From JANPPS01 sp043758105 (lineage in GTDB: Bacteria; Pseudomonadota; Alphaproteobacteria; Acetobacterales; Acetobacteraceae), in the NCBI GenBank assembly GCA_043758105.1, contig JAYVOF010000135.1:1-29116 (forward strand): a DNA stretch of 29,116 nucleotides, in the 5' to 3' direction. The notes under the pieces are model-generated. The model was not told where the DNA came from and ran no database searches. It was given only the letters and a program-made list of their open reading frames with translations. The position numbers and the translations under genes were made by a program. Every line of letters starts with the position of its first letter. Position 1 is the first letter of the stretch. Positions 7,107 through 14,298 of this stretch are shown one piece after another.

Positions 7107-7180
7107 GTGGGGTGGGCTTCAGCCCAAAGCTTTCGGCCGTCCCGGTCGTGGTGGGCTGAAGCCCACCCTACAAAGGTTAA
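7107..7180. repeat. Palindromic repeat, family B, copy 1
   Basis: Two inverted arms, GGGGTGGGCTTCAGCCCA (7109-7126) and TGGTGGGCTGAAGCCCACCC, flank the spacer AAGCTTTCGGCCGTCCCGGTCG. Each arm also contains its own palindrome (TGGGCTTCAGCCCA). The unit ends CCTACAAAGGTTAAG. It lies in the 364-base gene-free gap between mscL and aroKB (7060-7423), in which I see no gene. The transcripts of these two convergent genes meet here, so the hairpin may help to stop both. Confidence 0.8.
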
Positions 7181-7316
7181 GAGTCATCGTGGACGACGGT
7201 TGGTATTATATCCGTGGCGTCGTCAGTGATCTGCTGTCCTTAACCGTCGTTGCCTGTTCGGCACCGATTTTTGGCAAACCCTGGGTATGAACCGGGGCCG
7301 AACTTTTTCCCGTCAC

Positions 7317-7402
7317 ATGGTGGGGTGCGGAAGTGCACCCCACCCCACGAGCTTTAGGCCGTTCCGGTCTTGGTGGGCTGAAGCCCACCCTACGAAGATT
7401 AA
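7317..7402. repeat. Palindromic repeat, family B, copy 2
   Basis: This copy matches copy 1 through AGCTTT-GGCCGT-CCGGTC, GGTGGGCTGAAGCCCACCCTAC and the trailing AAG-TTAAG, with scattered differences. Its left arm differs and forms a separate hairpin, GGTGGGGTGC-GGAA-GTGCACCCCACC. The two copies are in the same orientation about 210 bases apart. Between them (7181-7316) no gene or recognisable feature is seen. Confidence 0.78.
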
Positions 7403-7423
7403 GGGCCGTCGTGCGTAATGATT

Positions 7424-9121
7424 TTAGGCTTCGCAGCCCTCGGATCTGAGCAGTTCCAAGACGGTCGCCTCCGGCACGTCGGATGCCGTGAATGCCTCGC
7501 CGATGCCGTGGACCAGCACGAAATGCAGCGCCCCGTCCCGCATCTTTTTGTCCCGTCGCATTTGTGAGACCAGCTTGCCCGCGGAAAACCTGCGGTTCAG
7601 CATGGACGGCTCGGACGGTAACCCCATCTGCGCCAGATGCCGCTCCACCCGCGCCGCATCCGCCGGGTCACAATGGCCGAGCCGGGCCGACAGCCGGAAC
7701 GCGAGGCCGAGGCCGATCGCCACCGCCTCCCCATGCAACAAACCGCCGCCATAGCCCACCTCCGCCTCGAGCGCGTGGCCGAACGTGTGGCCTAAATTCA
7801 GCAAGGCCCGGCCGCCGCTCGCCCGCTCCTCGCGCTCGTCCTCCACCACGATCGACGCCTTGAACGCACAGGCGCGCATCACCGCCTCTGCCTGCAGGCC
7901 GCGATCCCCGGCGGCGATGGCCGGGCCGTGCGCTTCGCACCAGGTGAAGAACGCAGCGTCACCAATGAGCCCCGCCTTGGCGATCTCGGCATAGCCGGCG
8001 CGCAATTCCCGGACCGGCAGCGTGCCCAGCGTGCCGGTATCGGCCAGCACCATGCGGGGCTGATGGAACGCGCCGATCAGGTTCTTACCGTGCCGGGTGT
8101 TGATCCCGGTCTTACCGCCCACCGAGCTGTCCACCTGGCTCAGCAGCGTGGTCGGCACCTGGACGAACGGCAGGCCGCGCAGCGTGGTGGCCGCCGCGAA
8201 CCCGGCCAAATCTCCCACAACGCCGCCGCCCAGGGCCAGCACCGTGGTCCGTCGCTCGACGCCCACATCCAGCAGGCCATCCACCACGCGCTGATAGCCC
8301 TCCATGCTCTTGGACGCCTCACCGGGCGGCACGATGATCACGTGCGTTTTCACCCCGGTTTCATGCAGGCTGGCCAACAGCGTCGGGAGGTGCAGCGCGG
8401 CCACCGTCTCATCCGTCACGATCGCCACGCGTTTTTGCGGCAGCACCGGGGCCAGCAATGCGCCGGCGCGGGCCAGCACGGTGTCCCCGATCACCACCTC
8501 ATACGGTGCCTGTTCCAGCGCCACCTGCAGCCGGCGGGGTCGGTTGTAATTATCGAGCGCGCGTAGCACCCGGCTGGTCGTGGCCTCCGGATGCTCATCG
8601 CCGCAATCGACTACGATGTCCGCCTCGGCATAGACCGGGTGACGCCGCTCCATGAGGCCAGCCAGGATGTCGGACGGGTTGCCGCCGCGCAGCAGGGGGC
8701 GGTTGTTGCGGGACGCGACCCGGCGCACCAGCGTTGACAGCTCGACCCGGAGCCAGACCGCGACGCCGTCCTCGCGAATCGTGGCGCGGGTCTGTGCGTC
8801 CATATAGGCGCCGCCCCCGGTCGCCAGCACGATCGGGTCGCCGGCCAATAACCGGCGGACGACCCGGCGCTCACCATCGCGGAAATCCGCCTCACCATAG
8901 CGGTCGAACAGTTCGGGGATGCTGCAGCCGGCCGCGAGCTCGATTTCCGCATCCGCGTCGCGGAACAGGAGGCCGAGGCGCGCGGCGAGGCGGCGGCCGA
9001 TGCTGGTCTTGCCCGCGCCCATCAACCCGACCAGCACGATGCTGCGCCCGGCGATACAGGCGGGGGGGAGTGCGGCGGCCTCGTCCAGCGCGGACAGGTC
9101 GTGCGGGTGGTTGCGTGTCAT
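7424..9121 (-). CDS. aroKB: Bifunctional shikimate kinase / 3-dehydroquinate synthase (fusion)
   Basis: One 565-residue chain carries two shikimate-pathway enzymes. Residues about 25-190 are shikimate kinase: Walker A GLMGAGKTS at 32-40, the substrate-binding region DADAEIE and FDRYGEADFRDGE, the GGGAYMD loop and the lid Arg in RNNRPLLRG. Residues about 200-560 are 3-dehydroquinate synthase (AroB): ALGGGVVGDLAGF, QVPTTLLSQVDSSVGGKTGIN, KNLIGAFHQP and the metal-binding LNLGHTFGHALE. They catalyse steps 5 and 2 of chorismate synthesis. Many alphaproteobacteria carry aroK and aroB as adjacent genes, and such fusions are known in Acetobacteraceae. No stop or frameshift separates the parts. I chose ATG 9121 rather than the upstream alternative at 9160, though neither has a clear ribosome binding site. 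Confidence 0.96.
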   Translation of the reverse strand: MTRNHPHDLSALDEAAALPPACIAGRSIVLVGLMGAGKTSIGRRLAARLGLLFRDADAEIELAAGCSIPELFDRYGEADFRDGERRVVRRLLAGDPIVLATGGGAYMDAQTRATIREDGVAVWLRVELSTLVRRVASRNNRPLLRGGNPSDILAGLMERRHPVYAEADIVVDCGDEHPEATTSRVLRALDNYNRPRRLQVALEQAPYEVVIGDTVLARAGALLAPVLPQKRVAIVTDETVAALHLPTLLASLHETGVKTHVIIVPPGEASKSMEGYQRVVDGLLDVGVERRTTVLALGGGVVGDLAGFAAATTLRGLPFVQVPTTLLSQVDSSVGGKTGINTRHGKNLIGAFHQPRMVLADTGTLGTLPVRELRAGYAEIAKAGLIGDAAFFTWCEAHGPAIAAGDRGLQAEAVMRACAFKASIVVEDEREERASGGRALLNLGHTFGHALEAEVGYGGGLLHGEAVAIGLGLAFRLSARLGHCDPADAARVERHLAQMGLPSEPSMLNRRFSAGKLVSQMRRDKKMRDGALHFVLVHGIGEAFTASDVPEATVLELLRSEGCEA

Positions 9122-9208
9122 GGTGTGCGACGCTAGCACACGCCCACATGCGACGGCCACGGACCTGCCTCACGGTCGGATACGCGGCCGGTCTGAGGGG
9201 CGAGGTCG

Positions 9209-9352
9209 ATGGGTCGTTTGATGCTGGTGGTCCTGGGAGTGGCCGCGATCGTGCTGGTGGTGGGCACGGTCGTGCTGGGCGCGTTTCCGCCGGGTCCGCG
9301 CACGGAGCAGGTGCAGCGCGTGCTGCCGAACGACAAGTTCGCGCCGCGGTAA
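9209..9352 (+). CDS. Small single-span membrane protein upstream of xerD
   Basis: The ORF encodes 47 residues. A strongly hydrophobic segment at about 4-26 (LMLVVLGVAAIVLVVGTVVLG) is followed by FPPGPRTEQVQRVLPNDKFAPR. The ATG at 9209 is preceded by GAGGGGCGAGG, a good ribosome binding site, and the stop is one base before the xerD ATG, so the two are probably co-transcribed and coupled. Small proteins with one membrane helix and a tail ending VxPxDxF-R are, as I recall, found beside aroK/xerD in other alphaproteobacteria, but I know no function. The hydrophobic helix, ribosome binding site and tight spacing argue that it is real despite its size. Confidence 0.72.
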   Translation: MGRLMLVVLGVAAIVLVVGTVVLGAFPPGPRTEQVQRVLPNDKFAPR

Positions 9353-9353
9353 T

Positions 9354-10235
9354 ATGGACCGGCCCATTCTGGACCGGCACGTCGAGGCGTTCCTCGAGAT
9401 GCTGGCCGCCGAGCGTGGGGCGGCGCGCAACACGCTGCTGGCGTATCGCGCGGATTTGGAAGCGTTTGCGGCGTTTGCTGCCACAAGGGGGCAGCGCCCG
9501 GCGGAGGTGACGGCGGAGTCGGTCGGACTGTACATGCGCGGTCTGCATGGTGACGTCTCCGCCCGCACGGCGGCGCGGCGACTGTCGTCGTTGCGCGGAT
9601 TCTGCCGGTTTTTGGTGCAGGAGGGCGTGCGGGACGATGATCCGAGCATGCTGGCCGAAAGCCCCCGGCTACCGTCGAGCCTGCCGCGCCATTTGACGGA
9701 GGCGGAGGTCGATGCGCTGCTGGCCGCGGCCGCCGCGCGCCCGGGCACGACCGGCCTCATGGCGTTGGCGGCGCTGGAAATTCTCTATGCCGCCGGGCTC
9801 CGTGTGTCCGAACTGCTGGGGTTGCCGCAGGGGCGGCTGAACGACACGCTGATCGTGCGCGGCAAGGGCGGGCGGGAGCGGATGGTGTTGTTGAGCACCG
9901 GCGCCCGGGACGCGGCGGCGGCGCTGATGCGGGCGACCGGGCCGGGACGCTGGCTGTTTCCGGGACGCGATCCGCGCCAGGCGCTGACCCGGCAGGGCTT
10001 TGGCCTGATGCTGAAGCTTGTGGCGCTCGATGCCGGGCTCGACGCGGCGCGGGTCAGCCCGCACGTGCTGCGGCATAGTTTTGCCAGCCACATGCTGGCC
10101 CGGGGGGCGGATCTGCGCGCGTTGCAGATGCTGCTGGGGCACGCCGACATCGCGACGACGCAAATCTACACCCACGTGCTGGCAGAGCGGTTGCGGGAGA
10201 TCGTGGCGCTGCATCACCCGCTCGCCCAGACCTAA
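9354..10235 (+). CDS. xerD: Tyrosine recombinase XerD
   Basis: The 293-residue product has an N-terminal SAM-like core-binding domain (about 1-95) and a C-terminal catalytic domain. All active-site residues are visible: Arg150 (AAGLRVSELLGL), Lys171 (RGKGGRER), His237 and Arg240 (SPHVLRHSFASHML), His263 (LLGHADI) and the nucleophile Tyr272 (TTQIYTHV). With XerC it resolves chromosome dimers at dif during division. The overall form (LPSSLPRHLTEAEVDALL, and LLGHADIATTQIYTHV) fits XerD better than XerC or a phage integrase, and no attachment site or phage genes are nearby. It begins one base after the stop of the small membrane protein. Confidence 0.93.
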   Translation: MDRPILDRHVEAFLEMLAAERGAARNTLLAYRADLEAFAAFAATRGQRPAEVTAESVGLYMRGLHGDVSARTAARRLSSLRGFCRFLVQEGVRDDDPSMLAESPRLPSSLPRHLTEAEVDALLAAAAARPGTTGLMALAALEILYAAGLRVSELLGLPQGRLNDTLIVRGKGGRERMVLLSTGARDAAAALMRATGPGRWLFPGRDPRQALTRQGFGLMLKLVALDAGLDAARVSPHVLRHSFASHMLARGADLRALQMLLGHADIATTQIYTHVLAERLREIVALHHPLAQT

Positions 10236-10248
10236 GCTGGTCCAGACT

Positions 10249-10284
10249 TAATACATGCCGCCACCCTACGGGCGGGCTGTATTA
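10249..10284. terminator. Inverted repeat after xerD
   Basis: TAATACA and GCCGCC at 10249-10262 pair imperfectly with GGGCGGGC and TGTATTA at 10270-10284, across a 7-base loop. It begins 13 bases after the xerD stop. No run of T follows, so rho-independent termination is uncertain. Its right arm overlaps a half-copy of repeat family A. Confidence 0.45.
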
Positions 10285-10309
10285 CTTCGCTAAGCGGCTC
10301 TCAATGACG
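10277..10309 (+). repeat. Palindromic repeat, family A, solitary half-copy
   Basis: The 33 bases from CTGTATTACTTCGC to CTCTCAATGACG align with the right arm of the full copy at 23797-23888, with about six mismatches. The opposite arm is missing. The rest of the gene-free stretch (10310-10603) is visibly richer in A and T up to about 10470. It has no supported gene and presumably carries the pdh promoter. Confidence 0.55.
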
Positions 10310-10545
10310 GCGTCTGCCGTCCACTTTGTTCCATGATGTACGATTCACCAATTATCAATCCGTTTCTTTCCAGGCGAATAATTATAGGAACATGGGCGAT
10401 TAAACGAGAAACCCTCGGCATGGCACTATTGCTCCAGCGGTCCGCCGTAGATTTTAAGAACCGATCCGGCTTCGGTAACGACGGAATCGCCGATCCCCCT
10501 CGCCTCGTATCGCACTGCACCATAAGGCTTTTTCCCCCGCCACCC

Positions 10546-10574
10546 TTGTCGGCTGAAAGAGGGGGCGCTAGGTC
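10546..10574 (+). promoter_or_regulatory. Possible pdh operon promoter
   Basis: TTGTCG (10546-10551) and TAGGTC (10569-10574), 17 bases apart, resemble a weak sigma-70 -35/-10 pair about 30 bases before the pdhA start. The -10 match is poor, so this is only a candidate. Confidence 0.22.
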
Positions 10575-10603
10575 TGAGGCCGACCTTCTCTGGAGTGACG
10601 CGC

Positions 10604-11602
10604 ATGGCTGACACTGCCACCCTTCCTCAGCGCGACGATACCATGAGCAAAGAGCAGCTGTTGGCAGCGTACAGTGCCATGCTGCTGATCCGGCGGTTCG
10701 AGGAGCGGGCGGGGCAGCTGTATGGCATGGGGCTGATTGGCGGGTTTTGTCATCTGTATATCGGGCAGGAGGCCGTGGTCGTCGGCATTCAGGCGGCGCT
10801 GGGGGAGGGCGATCAGGTCATCACCTCCTATCGCGACCATGGCCACATGCTAGCCTGCGGGATGGAGCCGCGCGGCGTGATGGCGGAACTAACCGGGCGG
10901 TCTGGCGGCTATTCCAAGGGCAAGGGCGGCTCCATGCACATGTTTTCCAAGGAAAAGCGGTTCTTTGGCGGACATGGGATCGTGGGGGCGCAGGTGAGCC
11001 TCGGCACCGGGCTTGCGATGGCGAACTGGTATCGCGGCAGTGACCGGGTGTCCGCCACGTATTTCGGTGAGGGTGCCAGCAATCAGGGGCAGGTGTTCGA
11101 GAGCTTCAATATCGCCGCGCTGATGAAGCTGCCGTGCATCTATGTCATTGAAAATAACAAATACGGCATGGGCACCAGTGTGGAGCGGGCGTCCGGCTCG
11201 CATGACCTCAGCCAGAACGGCGCGCCCTGGGGTATCCCCGGCGTAAAGGTGGATGGGATGGATGTTGGCGCGGTAAAGGCGGCGGCAGATATCGCCGTCA
11301 CGCATTGCCGGTCTGGCGCTGGGCCGTATTTGCTGGAGGTGAATACCTATCGCTACCGCGGCCACTCCATGTCCGACCCGGCGAAATATCGCACCCGGGA
11401 AGAGGTGACTAAGATGCGCGAAGAGCGGGATTGTATCGAGCAGGCGCATGGCCGGCTGGCGGCGATGAACGTGTCGGACGATGAATTCAAGCAGATCGAT
11501 ACCGACATCAAGGCCCGCGTGGCCGAGGCGGCGGAGTTCGCGCAATCGAGCCCCGAGCCGGATGAGCGCGAGCTGTGGACCGATATTCTGGTCGAAGGCT
11601 GA
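10604..11602 (+). CDS. pdhA: Pyruvate dehydrogenase E1 component, alpha subunit
   Basis: With PdhB this subunit decarboxylates pyruvate using thiamine diphosphate and passes the acetyl group to lipoyl domains. The 332 residues show the E1-alpha series: MLLIRRFEERAGQLYG, GGFCHLYIGQEAV, SYRDHGHML, GKGGSMHMFS, the TPP/Mg motif (FGEGASNQGQVFESFN ending ENN), then the phosphorylation-loop-like TYRYRGHSMSDP. In the TPP motif the usual GDG is GEG, as in branched-chain 2-oxoacid E1-alpha proteins, but the rest is clearly pyruvate-type. I chose ATG 10604, preceded by GGAG (10592-10595). It is first in pdhA-pdhB-pdhC-lpd, with pdhB 3 bases downstream. Confidence 0.96.
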   Translation: MADTATLPQRDDTMSKEQLLAAYSAMLLIRRFEERAGQLYGMGLIGGFCHLYIGQEAVVVGIQAALGEGDQVITSYRDHGHMLACGMEPRGVMAELTGRSGGYSKGKGGSMHMFSKEKRFFGGHGIVGAQVSLGTGLAMANWYRGSDRVSATYFGEGASNQGQVFESFNIAALMKLPCIYVIENNKYGMGTSVERASGSHDLSQNGAPWGIPGVKVDGMDVGAVKAAADIAVTHCRSGAGPYLLEVNTYRYRGHSMSDPAKYRTREEVTKMREERDCIEQAHGRLAAMNVSDDEFKQIDTDIKARVAEAAEFAQSSPEPDERELWTDILVEG

Positions 11603-11605
11603 GCC

Positions 11606-12943
11606 ATGTCCACGCAAATCCTGATGCCGGCCCTGAGCCCCACCATGACCGAGGGCAAGCTTGCCCGGTGGTTGAAGAAGATCGGTGAGGACGTGAAATC
11701 CGGGGACGTGATCGCGGAGATCGAGACGGACAAGGCCACCATGGAGGTGGAGGCCGTGGACGAGGGCACGCTGTCCTCTATCTTGGTGGCGGAGGGCACG
11801 GATGGTGTACCGGTCAACACGGTGATCGCAGTATTGAACGGGGATGGCAGCGAGACGGCCGCGGCGCCGGTGGCCAAGGCGGCCGAGCCGACGGAGCGGG
11901 TTGTGGCGGAGAAAAGCACCGCAATGGTGCCGGCCACGGCGCAAGCCGCCGAGAAGGATTGGGGGCCGACCAAGCCCACCACCGTCCGCGAGGCGTTGCG
12001 GGACGCGATGGCGATGGAGCTGCGCCGGGATGACCGAGTGTTCCTGATCGGCGAAGAGGTCGCGCAGTATCAGGGCGCGTATAAGATCAGCCAGGGCCTA
12101 TTGGACGAGTTCGGGCCGCGGCGGATTATCGACACGCCCATCACCGAGCATGGCTTCACCGGCATGGCCGTTGGCGCGGCGATGGATGGGCTGCGGCCGA
12201 TCGTCGAGTTCATGACGTTCAACTTCGCCATGCAAGCCATTGATCATATTATTAATTCTGCGTCCAAGACGTTGTATATGTCCGGCGGCCAAATGGGCTG
12301 CCCGATCGTGTTCCGCGGCCCGAACGGCGCAGCGTCCCGCGTGGGTGCGCAGCACAGTCAGGATTACGCCAGCTGGTATGCGCATTGCCCGGGGTTGAAG
12401 GTGGTAGCGCCGTGGTCATCGGCGGATGCCAAGGGACTGTTGCGCTCCGCTATCCGCGACCCGAACCCGATCATCTTTCTCGAGAACGAGATCCTGTATG
12501 GCCAGACGTTCGAGTGTCCGACCGATGAGGAATTTCTCGTGCCGATCGGCCGCGCCAAGGTCGAGCGGGTGGGCAGCACGGTCACCATCGTCGCCTATTC
12601 GGTCATGGTGGGTGTCGCGCTGAAGGCGGCGGAGGTGCTGGCCGGGCAGGGGATCGAGGCGGAGGTGATCAATTTACGATCGCTGCGGCCTTTGGACACG
12701 CAGACGATCGTGGACAGCGTGAAGAAGACGTCCCGGCTGGTGACGGTGGAGGAGGGCTGGCCCTATGCCGGCATCGGCTGCGAGATCGCGATGCAGGTGA
12801 TCGAGCACGCGTTCGATTATTTGGACGCGCCGCCGGTGCGGGTCACCGGGCTCGATGTGCCGCTGCCCTATGCGGCGAACCTCGAGAAACTGGCGTTGCC
12901 GCAGCCGGATTGGGTCGTGGCCGCCGTGAAAAAGATCGTCTGA
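11606..12943 (+). CDS. pdhB: Pyruvate dehydrogenase E1 component, beta subunit, with N-terminal lipoyl domain
   Basis: This 445-residue protein is longer than a usual E1-beta (about 325-330), because residues 1-80 form a lipoyl domain with the attachment Lys43 in EIETDKATMEVEA. A mobile Ala-rich linker (about 81-120) leads to the E1-beta domain from about 125: TVREALRDAMAMELRRD, GEEVAQYQGAYKIS, DTPITEHGFTGMAVGAAMDG, MTFNFAMQAIDHIINSA, PNGAASRVGAQHSQ. E1-beta subunits with lipoyl domains are known in alphaproteobacteria such as rhizobia and Zymomonas. The domain is nearly the same as that of PdhC next door, pointing to duplication. The gene starts 3 bases after pdhA. Confidence 0.96.
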   Translation: MSTQILMPALSPTMTEGKLARWLKKIGEDVKSGDVIAEIETDKATMEVEAVDEGTLSSILVAEGTDGVPVNTVIAVLNGDGSETAAAPVAKAAEPTERVVAEKSTAMVPATAQAAEKDWGPTKPTTVREALRDAMAMELRRDDRVFLIGEEVAQYQGAYKISQGLLDEFGPRRIIDTPITEHGFTGMAVGAAMDGLRPIVEFMTFNFAMQAIDHIINSASKTLYMSGGQMGCPIVFRGPNGAASRVGAQHSQDYASWYAHCPGLKVVAPWSSADAKGLLRSAIRDPNPIIFLENEILYGQTFECPTDEEFLVPIGRAKVERVGSTVTIVAYSVMVGVALKAAEVLAGQGIEAEVINLRSLRPLDTQTIVDSVKKTSRLVTVEEGWPYAGIGCEIAMQVIEHAFDYLDAPPVRVTGLDVPLPYAANLEKLALPQPDWVVAAVKKIV

Positions 12944-12953
12944 GGAGCGCGCC

Positions 12954-14234
12954 ATGGCGACCAATATCCTGATGCCGGCGCTGTCCCCGACCATGACGGA
13001 GGGGACGCTGGCCCGGTGGCTCAAAAAAGAGGGCGACCAAGTCCGCTCCGGCGACGTGCTGGCGGAGATCGAGACCGATAAGGCCACCATGGAGGTGGAG
13101 GCGGTCGATGAGGGCATTCTGAGCCGCATTCTCGTGCCGGACGGGACGGCCAACGTGAAGGTGAACGAGCCGATCGGCGTGATGGACGGCGATGGGTCCG
13201 AGGCGCCGGCGGCCAAGCCCGCACCCAAGGCCGAGGCCGCGCCCGCCACTCCGACACCCACACCGGCACCCGCACCGGCTCCCGTGGCCGCGCCCGTAGC
13301 GGCAAAGGCCGAACATACCGGCGACCGCGTGTTCGCCTCGCCGCTGGCCCGGCGTATGGCGCAGCAGGCCGGGCTCGATCTGTCGAAGGTGCATGGCACA
13401 GGACCGAACGGCAGGATCGTTCGCGCCGACATCGAGGGCCATCGGCCGGCGACCGAAGCGGCGGCACCGAAAGCTGCTGCAGCGCCGGCGCCGGTTATGG
13501 CACTGCCGGCCAAGGGACCTTCGAGCACTGGGCCGATCACCGCCCCGCATACCCTGGTGCCGAACAGCACGATGCGCCGGGTGATCGCCAAGCGGCTGAC
13601 CGAGAGCCACCAACAGGTGCCGACGTTTTATGTCACCATGGATATCGAGCTGGACGCGCTGTTGAAATTACGGGCGGATTTGAATGGGCGGGCGCCGAAG
13701 GAGGGTGGCTTCAAGCTGTCGGTTAACGATTTGGTCATCAAGGCATGCGCGGTGGCACTGCGCCGGGTGCCCGGCCTGAATGCCTCGTGGACCGAGGAGG
13801 CGATCGCGCACTATACCGACGTCGATATTAGCGTGGCGGTATCGATCCCGGACGGTCTGATCACGCCGATCATCCGGCAGGCGGATCAGAGGGGGCTGGT
13901 TTCGATTAGCGCCGCCATGAAGGACCTGGCGGCCCGGGCCAAGACGGGCAAGCTGAAGCCGGAGGAGTTCCAGGGGGGTGGGTTCTCGATTTCGAACCTT
14001 GGCATGTTTGGTGTGAAAGAGTTCACCGCCATCATCAACCCGCCCCAGGCGGCGATCCTGGCCGTGGGGGCCGGGGAGCCTCGGGCGGTGGTGAAGGACG
14101 GGGCGCTGGCGGTGGCGACGGTCATGAGTTGCACGCTGTCGGTGGATCACCGGGTCGCGGACGGGGCCACGGGCGCGCAGTGGATGGCGGCGTTTAAGGC
14201 GATTATCGAGGATCCGCTATCTTTGATGCTGTGA
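12954..14234 (+). CDS. pdhC: Pyruvate dehydrogenase E2, dihydrolipoamide acetyltransferase
   Basis: The 426-residue core subunit of the complex transfers the acetyl group to CoA. It has one lipoyl domain (about 1-78, Lys43 in EIETDKATMEVEA), an Ala/Pro-rich linker (about 80-115), a peripheral subunit-binding domain (about 121-157, FASPLARRMAQQAG and GTGPNGRIVRADIEG), a second Ala/Pro linker, and the catalytic domain (about 195-426) with the active site DHRVADG (His399, Asp403). One lipoyl domain here plus one on PdhB gives two per E1/E2 set. GAGGAG overlapping the pdhB stop serves as ribosome binding site. Confidence 0.96.
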   Translation: MATNILMPALSPTMTEGTLARWLKKEGDQVRSGDVLAEIETDKATMEVEAVDEGILSRILVPDGTANVKVNEPIGVMDGDGSEAPAAKPAPKAEAAPATPTPTPAPAPAPVAAPVAAKAEHTGDRVFASPLARRMAQQAGLDLSKVHGTGPNGRIVRADIEGHRPATEAAAPKAAAAPAPVMALPAKGPSSTGPITAPHTLVPNSTMRRVIAKRLTESHQQVPTFYVTMDIELDALLKLRADLNGRAPKEGGFKLSVNDLVIKACAVALRRVPGLNASWTEEAIAHYTDVDISVAVSIPDGLITPIIRQADQRGLVSISAAMKDLAARAKTGKLKPEEFQGGGFSISNLGMFGVKEFTAIINPPQAAILAVGAGEPRAVVKDGALAVATVMSCTLSVDHRVADGATGAQWMAAFKAIIEDPLSLML

Positions 14235-14244
14235 GTGCTTGTGG

Positions 14245-14286
14245 CCCCACCCTCACCCCGGCCCTCTCCCGCCAGCGGGAGAGGGG
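14245..14286. repeat. REP-like palindrome between pdhC and lpd, family D
   Basis: CCCCACCCTCACCCCGGCCCTCTCCCGC followed by GCGGGAGAGGG forms an 11-base stem (14262-14272 with 14275-14285). It is a widespread proteobacterial intergenic repeat, recognisable when translated as PHPGPLPPAGEGE. Its purine-rich end runs into GGGGGAAGGAAG, which lies at ribosome-binding distance from the lpd ATG. Confidence 0.75.
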
Positions 14287-14298
14287 GAAGGAAGTCAG

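Noticed and set aside
7096..7290. Open frame of 64 codons in the mscL-aroKB gap
   Set aside because: It is made largely of repeat family B sequence and shows no family resemblance.
9354..10235. Tyrosine recombinase as a sign of an integrated element
   Set aside because: Its sequence and setting fit housekeeping XerD. No attachment site, phage or conjugation genes are nearby.
10290..10523. Minus-strand open frame of 77 codons before pdhA
   Set aside because: It has no recognisable domain or ribosome binding site, and it lies across a half repeat and an AT-rich intergenic stretch.
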